Assembly: GCF_025642975.1 (NCBI RefSeq)
Contig: NZ_JANZKJ010000004.1
Span: forward strand, 186,001 to 250,000
DNA length: 64,000 nucleotides
DNA from: Pseudomonas sp. RIT-PI-S
GTDB lineage: Bacteria; Pseudomonadota; Gammaproteobacteria; Pseudomonadales; Pseudomonadaceae
Direction: 5' to 3'
Below, piece after piece: positions 8,163-17,407 of this stretch. The notes under the pieces are model-generated. The model was not told where the DNA came from. It worked only from the letters and a program-made list of their open reading frames with translations, and ran no database searches. The position numbers and the translations under genes were made by a program. Numbering within the stretch: the first letter of the stretch is position 1; the number at the start of each line of letters is the position of its first letter.

Positions 8163-10307
8163 CTACACCGCGATCCTCACCGTGAACCTCACCTCACCCT
8201 CGCCCTGTTCGGCGCGGATGCTGCCGCCGTGCGCACGGGCGATGGCATCGGAGATATAAAGCCCCAAGCCCAGCCCGTCGCGGTTGCCTTGCTGGCTGGT
8301 AGTGCCCTTGAACGGCGCGAACAGGTTCTGCAAACGGTGCTCGCTCATCGGCGGCGCAGGGTTGGCCACGGTCAGCAGCACTTCCTTCGGGCCCGCGCTC
8401 AGGCTGAGGCGAGCGCGGTTGCCCACGCCATGCTGGCTGGCATTGCCGATGAGGTTAATGACCACCTGGGCGAGGCGGTCGGGGTCCACGTTCGCCTGTA
8501 TGCCAGGGGTGATATCCCGCTCCAGGCTCAGCCCCGGGTAAGCCAGTTCGGCCTCGTTGGCGAGGTCGCCCAATAACGCCGACACATCGGTCGGCACCCG
8601 GGCCAGGGCCATGCCCAGCCCGGCCTGAAGGCGGCTCAACTCCATCACATGGCTTACCAGCCGGCTCATGCGCCCGGTCGAGGTGGCGATGGCTTGGCGC
8701 AGGCGTGCGGTGCGTTGTTCGTTATCGGACAGCATGGACGCAGCCATGGTGATCGACTGCAGCGGCGTGCGCAGGTCATGGCCCAATGCGGCGATAAGCA
8801 TCTGGCGCATGCTGTCGGTGTTGCTCACCCGATGGAACATCACGTTGGCGATCGCCTGGCGCAGCCGCTCGGCCACGTTGCGTTCGATACGCGACCACGG
8901 CACGGCCTGGCCGCGAACCACTTCCTCCCAGGCTTCGAACGAGCCCCGCGGCGTCAGCCGGGGCCCGGAGGGGCCAGTGTCGACGATCTTCTCGGGCTTG
9001 CCACCCCAGCGCACGTTTTCCACTTGTTCGGGGCGAAACCACATGATCCAGCCGTTTTTCCGGCGGTCGAAGCGCACGGCCAATACGCCGCACAGCCCGT
9101 TGACCGGCGCGGAGCCCGGCCAGCGATTGACCGCGTAGAGGTCGTGATCGCTGAGCATCGACAGATGGCTCTGCATCTGGCGGGCCGCGTCGTCGGCGAT
9201 TCCATTGAGCGTTTGCACCCGCCCCTTGAGACAGACGGCGACGTCCTCGCACTCCACCAGTTGATCCAGCCCGGGGCTGGCCTGGCACAGCGCCGCGATC
9301 AGGTCGCCTGCATCGTGCAGCCCTTCCTCGAGCGCATGGATGCGGGTTTGCGCCAGGTTGATCGCTTCGCCTTCCTGGATCTGCTCCAGCCGCTCGACCA
9401 GAGCGGCGCAGATCTGCGACACCATCTGGAAGGACAACCGCACCGAATAGGCCAGTTGCTTGCTGGTCTGGTGGTGGCAGGAAAACAGCCCCCAGAGCTT
9501 GCCGCCGACCACGATGGACACGCTCATCGAGCCACGAACCCCCATGTTGTTGAGGTATTCACAGTGGATCGGGGACACGCTGCGCAGCTCGCAGTAGCTC
9601 AGGTCGAAGGGCTGCCCGGTCTCGGGGTGCATCGCCGGTATCAGTGGGGAGGGGTCATAGGTCACTTCGGCAATCAGCCGGGTGGGGTTCTGGATATACA
9701 GGCGCCTGGCCTGGCTGGGAATATCCGAAGCGGGGTAGCGTTGGCCCAGGTACGACACCAGGCCGGGGCGATGGGCTTCGGCGACCACTTCGCCGGAGTC
9801 GTCCGGCCGAAAGCGGTACGCCATCACCCGGTCGTAGCCGGTCAGCTCATGAATGCCAGCGGTCACCCGTCGCAGCAGCGCCTCGGTGTCACGGGCGTGG
9901 CGAATCCGAGAAATGATCCGCTGAGCGTCCCCGGCCAGGTGGTGGAAGGCGTTCTCGGGCAAGGGCTGGGGCTCGAATTCCAGATAGATCACGTTCTTGA
10001 AGCGGTGCGCAATCACATCGAAACTCGCCTCGCCCTCACCGCACCGTGCGCTGTCGCCCCAGCCTTCACTGGCGCCCAGGCCGGCCTCTACCAGCTCGCC
10101 CAGTTGGCTCAGCAATACCGCAGGCAGCGGGTGCCCAGGCTGGGCGTCGGTACCCAAGTGCTCAGCGAAATTCTGGCTGCGGCTGAGCACTCGCCCGTCA
10201 GCCGCCAGCGCGACCAAGGCACCGTGGGGCTGGATGGAGCCTGGGGTGTGGATAGGTTCGTTTTCGCAGTTGGCCAAAGTGACCTGATCGGGTGAAGCAT
10301 TGTGCAT
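8163..10307 (-). CDS. bphP: Bacteriophytochrome histidine kinase (biliverdin photoreceptor)
   Basis: The 714-residue protein has the full bacteriophytochrome order: PAS, GAF, PHY, HisKA, ATPase. Cys14 in NCENEPIHTPGSIQPHG is the family's biliverdin attachment site. The GAF domain carries PASDIP, and the PHY tongue carries PRGSFEAW. The kinase has GHDLRTPL (His near 510), an N-box (NLIGNASQHG) and a G-box (GLGLGLYISDAIARAHGGSI). It should switch between red and far-red states and phosphorylate a response regulator. No heme oxygenase (bphO) or response regulator gene is present next to it or anywhere in this window, although bphO often neighbours it in Pseudomonas. Confidence 0.95.
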   Translation of the reverse strand: MHNASPDQVTLANCENEPIHTPGSIQPHGALVALAADGRVLSRSQNFAEHLGTDAQPGHPLPAVLLSQLGELVEAGLGASEGWGDSARCGEGEASFDVIAHRFKNVIYLEFEPQPLPENAFHHLAGDAQRIISRIRHARDTEALLRRVTAGIHELTGYDRVMAYRFRPDDSGEVVAEAHRPGLVSYLGQRYPASDIPSQARRLYIQNPTRLIAEVTYDPSPLIPAMHPETGQPFDLSYCELRSVSPIHCEYLNNMGVRGSMSVSIVVGGKLWGLFSCHHQTSKQLAYSVRLSFQMVSQICAALVERLEQIQEGEAINLAQTRIHALEEGLHDAGDLIAALCQASPGLDQLVECEDVAVCLKGRVQTLNGIADDAARQMQSHLSMLSDHDLYAVNRWPGSAPVNGLCGVLAVRFDRRKNGWIMWFRPEQVENVRWGGKPEKIVDTGPSGPRLTPRGSFEAWEEVVRGQAVPWSRIERNVAERLRQAIANVMFHRVSNTDSMRQMLIAALGHDLRTPLQSITMAASMLSDNEQRTARLRQAIATSTGRMSRLVSHVMELSRLQAGLGMALARVPTDVSALLGDLANEAELAYPGLSLERDITPGIQANVDPDRLAQVVINLIGNASQHGVGNRARLSLSAGPKEVLLTVANPAPPMSEHRLQNLFAPFKGTTSQQGNRDGLGLGLYISDAIARAHGGSIRAEQGEGEVRFTVRIAV

Positions 10308-10401
10308 AGCGGGCCCTGTTTGGCTGCGAAAGGCGTGACAACGCTCACTTTACTCGCTGTGGGTAGGACATCCAAACGCCCTGCGGGTGCCCGGGGCACC
10401 G

Positions 10402-10438
10402 TTGACAGTCTTTGGCTGTACGTTTACGTTAACGTAAA
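10402..10438 (+). promoter_or_regulatory. liu operon promoter with LiuR-type palindromic operator
   Basis: A perfect -35 box TTGACA lies at 10402-10407. A perfect 16-bp palindrome TTTACGTTAACGTAAA at 10423-10438 covers the expected -10 region, 22 bases before the liuR GTG start. Palindromes with an ACGT..ACGT core are the described type of LiuR (MerR family) site upstream of leucine/isovalerate genes. The site therefore predicts autoregulation and control of liuABCDE. Confidence 0.8.
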
Positions 10439-10459
10439 GCAACCTTGGAAACGCCTTCC

Positions 10460-10840
10460 GTGAGCACGACCTACAGCATCTCCGAACTCGCCCGTGCACT
10501 GGACGTCACTCCCCGCACCATCCGCTTCTACGAGGAGCAGGGCATGCTCGCGCCGGAGCGGCGGGGCCAGGAGCGGATCTTCTACCCGCGGGACCTGGTC
10601 ACGCTCAAGCTGATCCTGCGCGGCAAGCGCATCGGCTTTTCCCTCGCCGAATGCAAGGAACTGATCGACCTCTACGACCCCGCGGGCAATCGAAAGCAGC
10701 TGGCGCGCTTCCTGGAAAAGATCGAAGAGCGCCGCAGCCAGCTGCGTCAGCAGATGCTGGACATCGAACAGATGCACCTTGAGCTGGATACCGCCGAAGA
10801 GCGTTGCCGGCTGGCACTCGAGCAGGTCGCCACGCCGTAG
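10460..10840 (+). CDS. liuR: MerR-family regulator of leucine/isovalerate catabolism
   Basis: The protein has an N-terminal MerR winged helix-turn-helix ([20 protein letters not shown], then [12 protein letters not shown]) and a C-terminal coiled-coil (about residues 75-115). I chose GTG 10460 (126 residues) over the TTG at 10445 because GGAA lies about 8 bases before it and LiuR proteins start just before YSIS. It is the first gene of the operon and sits under the palindrome it probably binds. The known role is control of branched-chain acyl-CoA degradation. Confidence 0.9.
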   Translation: MSTTYSISELARALDVTPRTIRFYEEQGMLAPERRGQERIFYPRDLVTLKLILRGKRIGFSLAECKELIDLYDPAGNRKQLARFLEKIEERRSQLRQQMLDIEQMHLELDTAEERCRLALEQVATP

Positions 10841-10893
10841 TCGCTGGATCAGCCAAGCCGCCCCCTCGAACAATTACAAAAGAGAGAACAGTG

Positions 10894-12075
10894 ATGACCC
10901 CATTGCCAGGCCTCAATTTCTTCCTCGGTGAAGAGATCGACATGTTGCGCGATTCGGTGGCGGCTTTCGTCGCGGACCAGGTCGCCCCCCTCGCGGAAAA
11001 AGCCGACCGCGACGACGTCTTCCCCATGCACCTGTGGAAGCAGTTCGGCGACATGGGCCTGCTTGGGCTCACGGTACCCGAGCAGTACGGCGGTGCTGGC
11101 ATGGGCTACCTCGCCCACATGGTGGCCATGGAGGAAATTTCCCGTGGCGCCGGCGGCATCGGCCTGTCCTACGGGGCGCATTCCAACCTGTGCGTCAACC
11201 AGATCAACCGTAACGGCACCCATGAACAGAAGCTTCGCTTCCTGCCCAAGCTGATTTCTGGCGAGCACGTGGGCGCGCTGGCCATGAGCGAGCCCAATGC
11301 GGGGTCGGACGTGGTGTCCATGCGGCTGCGCGCCGAGCGCGTGGGCGACCGTTATGTACTCAACGGCACCAAGATGTGGATCACCAACGGCCCGGATTGC
11401 AACGTACTGGTGGTGTACGCGAAAACCGAGCCGGCCGCGGGCGCCAAGGGCATTACCGCCTTTATCCTCGACACCGACACCCCTGGCTTCTCGGTCGCGC
11501 AGAAGCTCGACAAGCTGGGCATGCGCGGTTCGCACACCGGCGAGCTGGTGTTCGATAACGTCGAGGTGCCGCTCGAGAACGTGTTGGGCGAGGTCAACCA
11601 GGGCACGAGCGTATTGATGAGCGGCCTGGACTATGAGCGCGCGGTGCTCTCCGGTGGGCCGTTAGGGCTGATGCAGGCGGCCATGGACGCCGTGGTGCCG
11701 TACCTGCACGACCGCAAGCAGTTCGGCCAGAGCATCGGCGAGTTTCAGCTGATCCAGGGCAAGGTCGCGGACATGTACACCACCCATCAGGCTTGCCGGG
11801 CCTATCTCTACGCAGTGGGCAAGCACCTGGATGCCCAGGGCGGCGGCCATGCCCGGCAGGTGCGCAAGGACTGCGCTGGGGTCATCCTCTACGCGGCCGA
11901 GAAAGCCACCTGGCTGGCTGGGGAGGCGATCCAGATCCTCGGTGGCAATGGCTATATCAACGAGTTCCCGGTGGGGCGCATCTGGCGGGACGCAAAACTC
12001 TACGAGATCGGCGCGGGCACCAGTGAAATCCGCCGCATGTTGATCGGCCGCGAGCTGTTCAACGAAACGCGTTAA
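10894..12075 (+). CDS. liuA: Isovaleryl-CoA dehydrogenase
   Basis: This 393-residue flavoprotein of the acyl-CoA dehydrogenase family oxidises isovaleryl-CoA to 3-methylcrotonyl-CoA and passes electrons to ETF. The FAD-contact motifs MWITNGPDC and [13 protein letters not shown] are present. The catalytic base of the isovaleryl type is the Glu in [10 protein letters not shown]. The ATG at 10894 follows AGAGAGAA and gives the usual length; an in-frame extension upstream overlaps liuR and looks untranslated. It is the second gene of liuRABCDE, 53 bases after liuR. Confidence 0.95.
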   Translation: MTPLPGLNFFLGEEIDMLRDSVAAFVADQVAPLAEKADRDDVFPMHLWKQFGDMGLLGLTVPEQYGGAGMGYLAHMVAMEEISRGAGGIGLSYGAHSNLCVNQINRNGTHEQKLRFLPKLISGEHVGALAMSEPNAGSDVVSMRLRAERVGDRYVLNGTKMWITNGPDCNVLVVYAKTEPAAGAKGITAFILDTDTPGFSVAQKLDKLGMRGSHTGELVFDNVEVPLENVLGEVNQGTSVLMSGLDYERAVLSGGPLGLMQAAMDAVVPYLHDRKQFGQSIGEFQLIQGKVADMYTTHQACRAYLYAVGKHLDAQGGGHARQVRKDCAGVILYAAEKATWLAGEAIQILGGNGYINEFPVGRIWRDAKLYEIGAGTSEIRRMLIGRELFNETR

Positions 12076-12106
12076 CGCGCCTTCATTCTGTGGAGAGGAC
12101 GTTCAG

Positions 12107-13714
12107 GTGAGCATTTTACAAAGCAACACCAGCAGCCAGGCGCCGGAATTCGAAGCCAATCGCGCGGCCATGCTTGAGCAGGTCCACGCCTTGCGGCGGT
12201 TGCTCGACAGCGCGCGCCAGGGGGGCGGTGAAGCGGCGCAGGCCCGCCACACCGACAAGGGCAAGCTGCTGCCGCGCATGCGCATCAACCTGCTGCTCGA
12301 CCCCGGCTCGCCGTTCCTGGAAATCGGCCAGTTGGCCGCGCACCAGGTGTATGACGAGCCGGTGGCCGCGGCCGGGTTGATCGCGGGCATCGGCCGGGTC
12401 GAGGGCGTGGAATGCATGATCATCGCCAACGACGCCACGGTGAAAGGCGGCAGTTACTACCCGCTGACCGTCAAGAAGCACCTTCGCGCCCAGGCCATCG
12501 CAAAACAGAACCGCCTGCCCTGCATCTACCTAGTGGACTCCGGCGGCGCCAACCTGCCGCGCCAGGATGAAGTATTCCCGGACCGCGAGCACTTCGGCCG
12601 CATCTTCTTCAACCAGGCCAACATGAGCGCCCAGGGCATCTCCCAGATCGCCGTGGTGATGGGCTCGTGCACCGCCGGCGGGGCTTACGTGCCGGCCATG
12701 AGCGACGAAACCATCATGGTTCGCGAGCAGGCGACGATCTTCCTTGCCGGGCCGCCGCTGGTAAAAGCCGCCACCGGCGAAGTGGTCACTGCCGAGGACC
12801 TGGGCGGTGCCGACGTGCACTGTCGCACCTCGGGGGTGGCCGACCATTATGCCGAGAACGACGAACACGCCCTGGCCATCGCCCGCCGCTGCGTGGCCAA
12901 CCTCAACCATCAGCGCGCCGGTGACCTGCTGCCGGTGGCGCCTATCCCGCCGCGCTACGCCGCTGAAGAGCTGTACGGGCTAGTGCCCGCGGACCCGCGC
13001 CAGCCCTTCGAGGTGCGCGAGGTGATCGCCCGCCTGGTGGACGATTCGCGCCTGGACGAATTCAAGGCGCTGTTCGGCACTACCCTGGTGTGCGGCTTCG
13101 CCCGCATCAATGGCTACCCGGTGGCGATCCTGGCGAACAACGGCATCCTGTTCGCGGAGGCTGCGCAAAAGGGCGCGCACTTCATCGAGCTGGCCTGCCA
13201 GCGCAAGATCCCGCTGCTGTTCTTGCAGAACATCACGGGCTTCATGGTGGGGCAGAAGTACGAAGCCGGGGGCATCGCCAAGCACGGCGCCAAGCTCGTT
13301 ACCGCCGTGGCCTGCGCCCAGGTGCCGAAGTTCACCGTGATCATCGGCGGCAGCTTCGGCGCCGGTAACTACGGCATGTGCGGCCGTGCCTATGACCCCA
13401 ACTTCCTGTGGATGTGGCCCAACGCCAAGATCGGCGTGATGGGCGCCGCGCAAGCCGCCGGCGTGCTGGTGCAGGTCAAGCAGGAACAGGCCCGCCGTGC
13501 GGGGCAGCAGTTCAGCGAAGACGACGCCGACGCCCTGAAGAAGCCGCTGCTCGAGCAATACGAGCAACAGGCCCACGCGTTTTATTCCAGCGCGCGATTG
13601 TGGGACGACGGCGTGATCGACCCGGCGCAAACCCGCGAGGTGCTGGCGCTCGCCCTGGCGGTCGCGGCCAACGCGCCCATTCCTGAAACGCGCTTTGGCG
13701 TGTTCCGCATGTAG
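12107..13714 (+). CDS. liuB: Methylcrotonyl-CoA carboxylase, carboxyltransferase (beta) subunit
   Basis: The 535-residue carboxyltransferase subunit transfers CO2 from biotin to 3-methylcrotonyl-CoA, giving 3-methylglutaconyl-CoA. Typical blocks are [71 protein letters not shown] and [18 protein letters not shown]. The start is GTG at 12107 after GGAGAGGA. It pairs with LiuD (biotin carboxylase), encoded two genes downstream, to form the heteromeric cytoplasmic enzyme. Confidence 0.95.
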   Translation: MSILQSNTSSQAPEFEANRAAMLEQVHALRRLLDSARQGGGEAAQARHTDKGKLLPRMRINLLLDPGSPFLEIGQLAAHQVYDEPVAAAGLIAGIGRVEGVECMIIANDATVKGGSYYPLTVKKHLRAQAIAKQNRLPCIYLVDSGGANLPRQDEVFPDREHFGRIFFNQANMSAQGISQIAVVMGSCTAGGAYVPAMSDETIMVREQATIFLAGPPLVKAATGEVVTAEDLGGADVHCRTSGVADHYAENDEHALAIARRCVANLNHQRAGDLLPVAPIPPRYAAEELYGLVPADPRQPFEVREVIARLVDDSRLDEFKALFGTTLVCGFARINGYPVAILANNGILFAEAAQKGAHFIELACQRKIPLLFLQNITGFMVGQKYEAGGIAKHGAKLVTAVACAQVPKFTVIIGGSFGAGNYGMCGRAYDPNFLWMWPNAKIGVMGAAQAAGVLVQVKQEQARRAGQQFSEDDADALKKPLLEQYEQQAHAFYSSARLWDDGVIDPAQTREVLALALAVAANAPIPETRFGVFRM

Positions 13715-13748
13715 CCCGCCGCCCCTGGCCTTCGAAGAGCACACAACA

Positions 13749-14549
13749 ATGACAAACTTTTCGACCATCGAACTCGAGCAGGATGCCCAGGGCGTGGTCA
13801 CGCTCTGGCTGAACCGCCCCGACAAGAACAACGCCTTCAATGCCCTGATGATCGCCGAGCTCAGCGAAGCGCTGGCGCAGGTCAGCTCGGACGCCCGCGC
13901 GCGCTTGCTGCTGCTGCGCGGCCGCGGCAAGCACTTCAGCGCCGGCGCGGACCTGACCTGGATGCAAGCCAGTGTCGACCTCGGCTACCAAGACAACCTC
14001 GCCGACGCCCGCAAGCTCAGTGACCTGCTGCATACGCTGCACACCTTGCCCTTGCCGACCCTGGCAGTGGTCAACGGCGCGGCCTTCGCCGGCGCCCTGG
14101 GGCTGGTGAGCTGCTGCGACATGGCGATCGGCGCCGAGGATTCGCTCTTCAGCCTTTCGGAAGTGCGCCTGGGGCTGGCCCCCGCGGTCATCAGCCCCTA
14201 CGTGGCGCAGGCCATCGGCGCCCGCGCCACCCGGCGTTACACCCTCACCGCCGACCGCTTCGACGCCCAGCGTGCTCGCGAGCTGGGGCTGTTGGCCGAG
14301 CTGTACCCGGAACCGGCGCTGGACAGCGCGGCAGTGCAGTGGGCCACCACCCTGTTGAAAAACGGCCCGGCGGCCATGCGCGCCAGCAAGGCGCTGTTGT
14401 TGCGGGTAGGCGAAGGGCCCATTACCGAAGCGCTGCGCCGGGCCACCGAGCAGGTGATCGCCGAGCTGCGCAGTGGGGAGGAGGGCCAAGAAGGGATCAA
14501 GGCGTTCCTGGAAAAACGCACGCCCAACTGGCTGGGAGCGAATGCATGA
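13749..14549 (+). CDS. liuC: Methylglutaconyl-CoA hydratase (crotonase family)
   Basis: The 266-residue crotonase-fold enzyme hydrates 3-methylglutaconyl-CoA to HMG-CoA. The oxyanion-hole and CoA-binding blocks GKHFSAGADLTWM and NGAAFAGALGLVSCCDMAIG are clear. The ATG at 13749 is taken as the start because MTNFSTIELEQD is the expected N-terminus; an open extension runs back into liuB. Its stop overlaps the liuD start in an ATGA arrangement, pointing to translational coupling. Confidence 0.93.
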   Translation: MTNFSTIELEQDAQGVVTLWLNRPDKNNAFNALMIAELSEALAQVSSDARARLLLLRGRGKHFSAGADLTWMQASVDLGYQDNLADARKLSDLLHTLHTLPLPTLAVVNGAAFAGALGLVSCCDMAIGAEDSLFSLSEVRLGLAPAVISPYVAQAIGARATRRYTLTADRFDAQRARELGLLAELYPEPALDSAAVQWATTLLKNGPAAMRASKALLLRVGEGPITEALRRATEQVIAELRSGEEGQEGIKAFLEKRTPNWLGANA

Positions 14550-16450
14550 ACATCCTTTCGAAGCTACTGATCGCCAATCGCGGCGAAATCGCCTGCCGCA
14601 TCATGCGCACGGCCAAATCCCTGGGCCTTGAGTGCGTGGCGGTTTACAGCGACGCGGACCGCCATGCCCGCCACGTGCGCGAGGCGGACCTCGCCATCGC
14701 CCTGGGCGGCGCCAAGCCCGGCGAGAGCTACCTGAACATCGACAAGATCATCGCCGCGGCCAAGGCCAGCGGCGCTCAGGCCGTGCACCCTGGTTATGGT
14801 TTTCTGTCGGAAAACGCTCAGTTCGCCCAGCGGCTGACCGACGAGGGCCTGGTGTTCATCGGGCCACCGGCCTCGGCCATCGAAGCCATGGGCAGTAAGG
14901 CGGCGGCCAAGGCGCTGATGGAAACCGCGCAGGTGCCACTGGTGCCTGGCTACCACGGTGAAGACCAAGGCTACGAAACCTTCCGCGCCGCGGCCCAGCG
15001 CATGGGATACCCCGTGCTGCTTAAGCCCAGCGCCGGCGGTGGCGGCAAGGGTATGAAGGTGGTGGAGGAGGAGGCGGCGTTGGCCCAGGCGCTGGAGTCG
15101 GCTCAGCGCGAGGCGCTCTCGGCGTTCGGCGACGCCCGCATGTTGGTAGAGAAATACGTGCTCGAGCCGCGCCACGTGGAGATTCAGGTGTTCGCCGACC
15201 AGCACGGCAACTGCGTGTACCTGCACGAACGGGATTGTTCGATCCAGCGCCGCCACCAGAAGGTGATCGAAGAGGCGCCAGCGCCGGGCCTGCCCGCCGA
15301 GCTGCGCCTGGCCATGGGTGAAGCGGCGGTGCGCGCCGCCCAGGCCATCGGCTATGTGGGCGCGGGCACCGTGGAGTTCTTGCTCGATGCGCGGGGCTCG
15401 TTCTACTTCATGGAAATGAACACCCGGCTGCAGGTGGAGCATCCGGTCACCGAAGCCATCACCGGCCTGGATCTGGTCGCCTGGCAGTTGCGGGTAGCCC
15501 GTGGCGAACGCTTGCCGCTGACCCAGGCGCAGGTGCCGATGCACGGGCATGCCATCGAGGCGCGGTTGTATGCCGAAGACCCGGACAAAGGCTTTTTGCC
15601 CGCCAGTGGGCGCCTTGCGCTGTATAAAGAGCCCGCTGGCGGCGACGGCCGCCGGGTGGATAGCGGTGTGCAGGAAGGCGATGAGGTGTCGCCGTTCTAC
15701 GACCCCATGCTCGCCAAGCTGATCGCTTGGGGCGAAAACCGCGAAGAAGCGCGGCTGCGGTTGCTGGCGATGCTGGCGCAGACCACCGTCGCCGGGGTGA
15801 AAACCAACCGGCACTTCCTTCAGCGGCTGCTCGGCCACCCGCACTTCGCCGAGGCGCGGTTGGATACCGGTTTCATCGGGCGCCATGAGCACGAACTGCT
15901 GCAGCCCGCCGAACCGCTGGGCGACGAATTCTGGCAGCAGGCGGCGCGTTTGTACCTCCACACCACCGCAGCGCCCACCCAGCCCTCGCCATGGGCCAGC
16001 GGCACGGGTTGGCGTAGCGCTGGGCCCTCCGAGGCGGTGCTCGAGCTGCACTGCGGTGACGAGCGCCGCCGCGTGGCGTTCGACCCCGCGGCGGGCGACG
16101 GGCTGACGATCACCGGGGTGCGCCGCGGCGACGCGCTGTATGTGCAATGGCAAGGCGCACAGTACGAGGTGCGCGCGGTCGACCCGCTGGCCCTGGCAGG
16201 CGCCGCGCAGGCGGCGCCGGGCAGCCTGGCCGCGCCCATGAATGGCAGCGTGGTGAAAGTGCTGGTCGAGGTGGGCGACGTGGTAGACGCCGGCGCCAGC
16301 CTGGTGGTGCTCGAAGCCATGAAGATGGAACACACCCTGCGCGCGCCAAGCAAGGGCCGGGTAACGGCCATCGCCTGTCGCACGGGCGACCTGGTCAACG
16401 AAGGCGCGGTGCTGGTGGCAGTGGAAGAGGAGAGCGACGATGTTGCCTGA
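14546..16450 (+). CDS. liuD: Methylcrotonyl-CoA carboxylase, biotin-carrying (alpha) subunit
   Basis: The 634-residue protein joins a biotin carboxylase (LLIANRGEIACRI at the N-terminus, ATP-grasp loop GGGGKGMK, MNTRLQVEHPVTE) to a C-terminal biotinyl domain with EAMKMEH, where Lys carries biotin. It carboxylates biotin using ATP and bicarbonate and supplies LiuB. The ATG at 14546 overlaps liuC by 4 bases. The last 11 bases overlap liuE. The length is normal for this subunit. Confidence 0.95.
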   Translation: MNILSKLLIANRGEIACRIMRTAKSLGLECVAVYSDADRHARHVREADLAIALGGAKPGESYLNIDKIIAAAKASGAQAVHPGYGFLSENAQFAQRLTDEGLVFIGPPASAIEAMGSKAAAKALMETAQVPLVPGYHGEDQGYETFRAAAQRMGYPVLLKPSAGGGGKGMKVVEEEAALAQALESAQREALSAFGDARMLVEKYVLEPRHVEIQVFADQHGNCVYLHERDCSIQRRHQKVIEEAPAPGLPAELRLAMGEAAVRAAQAIGYVGAGTVEFLLDARGSFYFMEMNTRLQVEHPVTEAITGLDLVAWQLRVARGERLPLTQAQVPMHGHAIEARLYAEDPDKGFLPASGRLALYKEPAGGDGRRVDSGVQEGDEVSPFYDPMLAKLIAWGENREEARLRLLAMLAQTTVAGVKTNRHFLQRLLGHPHFAEARLDTGFIGRHEHELLQPAEPLGDEFWQQAARLYLHTTAAPTQPSPWASGTGWRSAGPSEAVLELHCGDERRRVAFDPAAGDGLTITGVRRGDALYVQWQGAQYEVRAVDPLALAGAAQAAPGSLAAPMNGSVVKVLVEVGDVVDAGASLVVLEAMKMEHTLRAPSKGRVTAIACRTGDLVNEGAVLVAVEEESDDVA

Positions 16451-17360
16451 ACGGGTGCGGGTGGTTGAAGTAGGGCCTCGCGATGGCTTGCAGAACGAGC
16501 CGCTCACGGTGCCGGCCGAGGAGAAAGTGCGCCTGGTGAACGGGCTGGCCGGCGCTGGGCTTGGCTACATCGAGGTGGGTAGCTTCGTCGCGCCCAAGTG
16601 GGTGCCACAAATGGCCGATACCGCCTCGGTGTTCGCCGCCATCGAGCACCTGCCGGGGGTGGTATATGCGGCGTTGACCCCCAACCTGCGAGGGCTGGAG
16701 AGCGCCATGGCGAGCGGGGTGCGCGAGGTTGCGGTGTTCGCCGCCGCATCCGAAGGGTTCTCCCAGCGCAATATCAACTGCTCGATTGCCCAGAGCCTGG
16801 AGCGCTTCGAGCCGGTGCTGGCGCTCGCCTTGAAGCAGGGCATGCGGGTTCGCGGTTATGTGTCCTGCGTGCTGGGCTGCCCCTACGACGGCGACATCCG
16901 GCCCGAGCAGGTCCGGGATGTGGCGCAGGCGCTTTTGGACATGGGTTGCTACGAGGTGTCCTTGGGCGACACCATCGGGGTCGGCACCGCAGGCAGCACC
17001 CGCAAGTTGATCGACGTGGTGAGCCAGCGGGTGCCGCGTCACCAGCTCGCTGGGCACTTCCACAACACCTATGGCCAAGCCCTGGCCAACGTCTACGCCA
17101 GCCTGCTCGAAGGCGTTGCCGTGTTCGACAGCGCCATTGGCGGCCTGGGCGGATGCCCTTATGCCAAGGGCGCCAGCGGCAACCTGGCCACCGAAGACCT
17201 GCTCTACCTGCTCCACGGCCTGGGCATCCACACCGGGGTGGACCTGGAAGCCGTGGTTCGGCTCAGCCAGCAGTTCAACGCCACCTTGGGCCGCCTGCCG
17301 GATTCGCGTGTAACACGCGCCGCGATGGGCAGTTCGCACGCTTACCCCGCCCCCCCGTAG
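16440..17360 (+). CDS. liuE: Hydroxymethylglutaryl-CoA lyase
   Basis: This 306-residue TIM-barrel lyase cleaves HMG-CoA to acetoacetate and acetyl-CoA, the last step of the pathway. Family motifs are VGPRDGLQNE at the N-terminus, metal-ligand HFHNTYGQALAN, and the active-site cysteine loop GGLGGCPYAKGASGN. Translation starts inside the end of liuD. The stop codon at 17358-17360 falls within a REP-like repeat that closes the operon. Confidence 0.95.
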   Translation: MLPERVRVVEVGPRDGLQNEPLTVPAEEKVRLVNGLAGAGLGYIEVGSFVAPKWVPQMADTASVFAAIEHLPGVVYAALTPNLRGLESAMASGVREVAVFAAASEGFSQRNINCSIAQSLERFEPVLALALKQGMRVRGYVSCVLGCPYDGDIRPEQVRDVAQALLDMGCYEVSLGDTIGVGTAGSTRKLIDVVSQRVPRHQLAGHFHNTYGQALANVYASLLEGVAVFDSAIGGLGGCPYAKGASGNLATEDLLYLLHGLGIHTGVDLEAVVRLSQQFNATLGRLPDSRVTRAAMGSSHAYPAPP

Positions 17361-17381
17361 CAGCCGAGCCCGCCCGCGACC
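17354..17381 (+). repeat. REP-like 28-bp element, copy 1
   Basis: This 28-bp sequence begins CCCGTAGCAGC and ends CCGCGACC. A second 28-bp copy at 61533-61560 has the same 11-base left and 8-base right ends but a different 9-base centre. It overlaps the liuE stop codon. The form matches short interspersed extragenic repeats common in Pseudomonas. Confidence 0.55.
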
Positions 17382-17407
17382 AGGCTCTCAACGCACCTGC
17401 AATGGGC

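Noticed and set aside
8649..10295. 548-codon open frame antisense to the bacteriophytochrome
   Set aside because: The phytochrome motifs on the reverse strand are complete. The forward frame has none.
14564..16507. 647-codon open frame antisense to liuD
   Set aside because: The opposite strand encodes an intact biotin carboxylase. The antisense product is low-complexity and has no recognisable domain.
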